A stretch of 64,000 nt of DNA from Pseudobdellovibrionaceae bacterium (GTDB lineage: Bacteria > Bdellovibrionota > Bdellovibrionia > Bdellovibrionales > Bdellovibrionaceae), in contig CANFQX010000007.1 in the NCBI GenBank assembly GCA_947449255.1, positions 1-64,000 of the forward strand, read 5' to 3'. Below the pieces are notes generated by a model that worked only from the letters and a program-made list of their open reading frames with translations, was not told the origin of the DNA and did no database searches. The position numbers and the translations under genes were made by a program. Shown one piece after another: positions 60,906 through 64,000 of the stretch (the first letter of the stretch is position 1; each line of letters starts with the position of its first letter).

Positions 60906-61892
60906 CTTTTTTAAATAGGTCTTGTAGACTATATTTTTAAATGCCTTAAATGCGGGTTTACTGAAGGGCTGGCCTAGAATATTCTCTATGTACTCTATCG
61001 CTGATTCGGCTGTGAATTTTTTAGATTTTTCTATTCTGCCATATAATAAATCAGCAAGAAAATCTGCCAAAATTAGTATTTTTCCCATAGGGCTAATTTT
61101 AACTTCCCGAAGTTTTTTAGGAAACCCAGTTCCAATGGAATTCTCATGATGCTCCATAATCATCAATAGAACATCATTAGAGACTTCTTTCATGTCTCGA
61201 ATCATTTCGACTCCAACAAAGGGATGGTTTTCAAAGAGTTTGATTTCCTCGTGAGTCCAGTCATATTTAGGTTTTTCCAAAATATGTGGTGGTACAGTTC
61301 TCATACCAATATCATGGACTAAGGCCCCAAAAGAAATCTTTTCAAGCACTGATGCTTGTTTGATGTCCATCTCTTCACATAAAAGTAGGGATATCATTGA
61401 GACTGCAACGGCATGGTGCGCCTCAATGCCCGTCATGCCCGCTAGTATGTTAACCACGGAAGCAAAACCCTCAACGGAATCTGAAAATCCAAGAATAAGC
61501 TTCGATACGCGATTGAGCTGTTGGTAGTCAGCAATATTAGTGCTCGCTAAAGTTGCAAGCACTTCTTGCGTAAGTGAACCAAGAAACTGAACTTTAATTT
61601 CGTGAGGAACATTTTTATTGTTCAGAATCTGTGTTGTTAACGTCGAGAGATATTGAAGAAAAATTCCATGTTCAGCTTTTGTCACGCCGATTTGACTTTC
61701 ATCCTTTACAAAGCCTTTAATTTTTGAAAAATGAGCCTTTTCCCCTGATTTGCCGATTCTAATATAGCTAGTTTTGCTGACATTTAAGTAAATCGAAACT
61801 GGCAAGGTCATGCCATCAAAGAAGCTTTTCTTGCTGATAAATATGATTTCACCTTCTTCGAATCGAACCAGGCCTTCGCTTTTTTCTTCCAA
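60888..61892 (-). CDS. HD-GYP domain protein (c-di-GMP phosphodiesterase-like)
   Basis: 334 residues. The N-terminal part (about 1-110) is an unrecognised region. The HD domain has HHAVAVSMISLLLCEEMDI, then GALVHDIGMRTVPPHILEKP, NHPFVGVEMIRDM, and the GYP signature as HHENSIGTGFPKKL. The HHE...GTGFP match is close to the active consensus, with F for Y. It probably degrades cyclic di-GMP, a control point for motility and predation in this group; activity is inferred. Confidence 0.85.
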   Translation of the reverse strand: MEEKSEGLVRFEEGEIIFISKKSFFDGMTLPVSIYLNVSKTSYIRIGKSGEKAHFSKIKGFVKDESQIGVTKAEHGIFLQYLSTLTTQILNNKNVPHEIKVQFLGSLTQEVLATLASTNIADYQQLNRVSKLILGFSDSVEGFASVVNILAGMTGIEAHHAVAVSMISLLLCEEMDIKQASVLEKISFGALVHDIGMRTVPPHILEKPKYDWTHEEIKLFENHPFVGVEMIRDMKEVSNDVLLMIMEHHENSIGTGFPKKLREVKISPMGKILILADFLADLLYGRIEKSKKFTAESAIEYIENILGQPFSKPAFKAFKNIVYKTYLKKKAGLS

Positions 61893-61940
61893 AATAATCT
61901 CCCAAAAATGTGCTGCCGACTAGAAACTTCTATCTTAAGC

Positions 61941-63146
61941 TTAAAATAGATTTTTTAGAAACCTTAGGGCTTTAGTAAAAAAACCTTCTTCTTCATAAGC
62001 CTTAATTGGTAATCCTTTGATCGAACTTGGAGCTCGACTGTCATTGCATTTGTAATCGATATTGATTGTCGTTCCTGCTTGAATTGGAGTGTCAAAATTC
62101 AAATTGGCACCTTGCATCTTGAATGTTGATCCATTCGCACTAGGACTGAAGCTTACGATTGGATCTTGAACTGGCGGGCAATCGAGGGGAACAGAAGACA
62201 GCGAACTTATAATTTTGTCAGCAAATAGATTTAAATTGGTTGAATAATCTGCATCGCAGATGCTACCAACTCCACCACCTGTTAAATTTGCAAGTTCGGC
62301 ATATTTTTTGCCAAAATGACTTTTTGCTCCGACGTCTTGAGCTTGCAGGCAGGAATTGTCCCCTGGCTTAACAATGATGGAATTTACCGTGAATCGTTTG
62401 TCATTTCCAAACGTTGACTTAATATTTGAAACAAAATTAGCAGGTAAATCCTCATTTTCGAGAGGCTGGTATTCTGTTGAGTAGAACACTTGAGTTTTGT
62501 CGCCGCCAACGCTTCGTTCGTCCTCATCTGAGATGATGATGTAGGCAATGGCCGCATCTGCTCGGTAGCAGCCACTTGCATTGGCATAGTGATAGTCCCC
62601 ATTGTAGGCATGATGGTAGGCAGCCTTGATGGCTCGTTCATCTTCGGTGCCAGCCCACCCAGCCCCAATGTAATTGATTGTGTTTGAAAATATTGTGGGT
62701 AAATTGGCCTGACCTTTCTTAAGGATGAAGCCAAGATCTGTCGAGTAGCTTGTGCTGTTTTGCCAATACATCGAAGCGCCCCAAACTAAATTTGCAGTCA
62801 CCGCATTCGTTAATGTCAGACAAGCTTGCCAATCTAAACTTGAGTTCTGAAGAGAAGTTACGAAATTTGTTAAACGAGCAGCAAGTTTTTGATTGTCCGC
62901 TAGCATTGACTTTGAATCATCAAGGACAACAACGATGTCGACCTTGTTGTTGGATGGCACCACTGTATTTGAATAGTGAACATCACGCAGACTTAAGGGG
63001 GTCGGATCAACTACGACGGGATCTTTTTTCTTATCTTCCACGGCAGAAAATCTGACGTCTCCACATGCAGATAAAACCAATGTTGAAATAATACATACGA
63101 AAAAAGAAAAAGTCCTCACGCTGCCAGCTGAAAATAAACTTAACAT
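61941..63146 (-). CDS. Lipoprotein with von Willebrand factor A domain
   Basis: 401 residues from the ATG at 63146 with GGGAGA upstream; an in-frame start at 63197 is too far. The lipobox is TLVLSACGD. The VWA domain begins with VDIVVVLDDSKSMLADNQKL, whose DxSxS forms a metal-ion-dependent adhesion site. YIIISDEDERS and many Asn-rich loops follow. A C-terminal beta-rich region (SFSPSANGSTFKMQGANLNF) completes it. It is likely on the outer membrane and binds proteins or cations. Confidence 0.8.
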   Translation of the reverse strand: MLSLFSAGSVRTFSFFVCIISTLVLSACGDVRFSAVEDKKKDPVVVDPTPLSLRDVHYSNTVVPSNNKVDIVVVLDDSKSMLADNQKLAARLTNFVTSLQNSSLDWQACLTLTNAVTANLVWGASMYWQNSTSYSTDLGFILKKGQANLPTIFSNTINYIGAGWAGTEDERAIKAAYHHAYNGDYHYANASGCYRADAAIAYIIISDEDERSVGGDKTQVFYSTEYQPLENEDLPANFVSNIKSTFGNDKRFTVNSIIVKPGDNSCLQAQDVGAKSHFGKKYAELANLTGGGVGSICDADYSTNLNLFADKIISSLSSVPLDCPPVQDPIVSFSPSANGSTFKMQGANLNFDTPIQAGTTINIDYKCNDSRAPSSIKGLPIKAYEEEGFFTKALRFLKNLF

Positions 63147-63232
63147 ATCTTTAGTCTCCCAGGTTTGCAGAATATCACTAAGTTGATGGAGTCTCAAAAG
63201 TCTGCAAGTCCAGTCTGGGATTTAGACAAACT

Positions 63233-63244
63233 TGACCAAGGTCA
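63233..63244. promoter_or_regulatory. GAC-N4-GTC dyad between divergent genes
   Basis: TGACCAAGGTCA, with the same core as the flagellin dyads, lies between the VWA lipoprotein and the DUF2802-like gene, 60 bases before the latter's start. Confidence 0.35.
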
Positions 63245-63304
63245 TATTGTGAGTCGGAGCAAGGAGAGACTACAATATAAGTTGGGATGACATGGAGGTC
63301 GAGA

Positions 63305-64000
63305 GTGAATTTCTGGTTTTTGTTGCAACTTCTTTTTAATGTTATTTTTCTAACAGCCACAGTTGGGATTTGGGTGCGCCTCAATCGTCCACCTAAAGAT
63401 GATCCGAGATTGAATAAGGGGTTGCAGCTTCTGCAAAGTAAAATAGCCATTTTAGAAGATCTCTCAGATAGAACTGAAGTTCAGGTGCATCAGCTGACGG
63501 CTCTGCTAGAGCAGAAAGTTAAAGACATACAAAATAAAATTCAAACTTCGGAAAAACAAATTTCTAAAATCGACCAGAGCATGCAAAAAAGTCTAGAAGT
63601 CGCTAAAATATTTCAGGACAAAATCCCTCATGGTGAAATTATGGATCGTCAAAACACCATCAAATATGTGAATGCAGCCAGACTTGCGCACCAGGGGGTG
63701 TCGGTTGAAGAAATAGCTCTGCAAATCCCGGAGCTTTCTCACGGAGAAATTGATTTTATCGCCAAAATTAATCGCGATCAGTTGATGTTCTGTGAAGACA
63801 GTTTGCCTGAATGGATTGAAAACAGTGAGCCTCAAGAGGAGCAATATGAAAATGATTCCTCCGATCTCAGTGACGTGGATGACATGTCCTTTATGGCGCC
63901 TTTGCAGCGTGATAATAACAGCAGAAATCCATTTATCGATATAGGCTCAGTCTTTGACTCTCCTCGCGGAGAAAACAATGATTTAAAAAAGCTCGGGGAC
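63305..64000 (+). CDS. DUF2802-like membrane coiled-coil protein, 3' partial
   Basis: Runs open to the window end (232 codons seen). GTG at 63305 has GGAGG six bases upstream. One N-terminal membrane segment (FWFLLQLLFNVIFLTATVGIWV) is followed by a coiled coil (about 45-105: LEDLSDRTEVQVHQLTALLE and onward). The segment KYVNAARLAHQGVSVEEIALQ, then PELSHGEIDFI, matches the DUF2802 pattern (ARLA..GASVEEL....LS.GEA.L). An acidic tail follows. Such proteins lie near flagellar and chemotaxis genes in other proteobacteria. Function unknown. Confidence 0.65.
   Translation, partial: MNFWFLLQLLFNVIFLTATVGIWVRLNRPPKDDPRLNKGLQLLQSKIAILEDLSDRTEVQVHQLTALLEQKVKDIQNKIQTSEKQISKIDQSMQKSLEVAKIFQDKIPHGEIMDRQNTIKYVNAARLAHQGVSVEEIALQIPELSHGEIDFIAKINRDQLMFCEDSLPEWIENSEPQEEQYENDSSDLSDVDDMSFMAPLQRDNNSRNPFIDIGSVFDSPRGENNDLKKLGD

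Overview
The window reads as a chromosome segment of a moderately AT-rich, motile Gram-negative bacterium. The gene set points to the Bdellovibrionota (Bdellovibrio-like predators): tandem sheath-type flagellins with sigma-28 promoters, a CheA/CheW/CheD-CheB operon, many lipoproteins and secreted proteins of unknown family, HD-GYP and DUF2802-like proteins. This taxonomic placement is inference from gene content; there is no rRNA gene here.

Layout. 1-7.2 kb is accessory: a Met/Gly-repeat protein cut by the window edge, an isolated DUF4143-type ATPase, about 0.9 kb of decayed sequence, then a compact cassette. That cassette holds a 50-residue peptide gene, an intrinsic terminator, a spermidine-synthase-fold enzyme, two tandem HxD...H oxygenases and an MFS exporter. 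It ends beside tRNA-Leu(CAG) and looks like an undescribed peptide natural-product (RiPP-like) pathway. 7.3-12 kb has an amidohydrolase and a minus-strand Tad/Flp-like pilin operon that includes a 57-residue pilin-like gene. 12.1-15.1 kb is housekeeping (FolD, RlmI-like methyltransferase, SCO1-like). 15.1-22.1 kb has a second DUF4143 ATPase, DoxX, a trypsin-like protease, and a likely inorganic-carbon locus: a SulP transporter fused to a gamma-carbonic anhydrase with two SPFH proteins. 22.3-28.5 kb has a glutamine amidotransferase, an exported protein with siderophore-synthetase-like motifs, an APC permease, an L,D-transpeptidase, HIT and truncated haemoglobin.

28.6-32.7 kb is a chemotaxis operon (CheA, CheW, and a CheD-CheB fusion whose methylesterase has lost its catalytic Ser and His). 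32.9-43.9 kb holds Ddl, ElbB, GNAT, ferredoxin, endonuclease III, DoxX and a thiamine-type ABC importer. At 43.9-44.4 kb a metallothionein-like gene follows a 54-codon gene that joins the two ends of GroEL in frame.

44.5-56.2 kb is the filament locus: two flagellins, FlaG, FliD, FliS, a chaperone-like protein, then a TPR protein, a Maf-N-like protein, two GT9 glycosyltransferases and helical proteins, probably for flagellin glycosylation. A dyad RGAC-N4-GTCY recurs at the flagellin promoters. 56-64 kb has a histidine kinase and response regulator, RsmD, CoaD, an aminotransferase, an HD-GYP protein, a VWA lipoprotein and a DUF2802-like gene running off the end.
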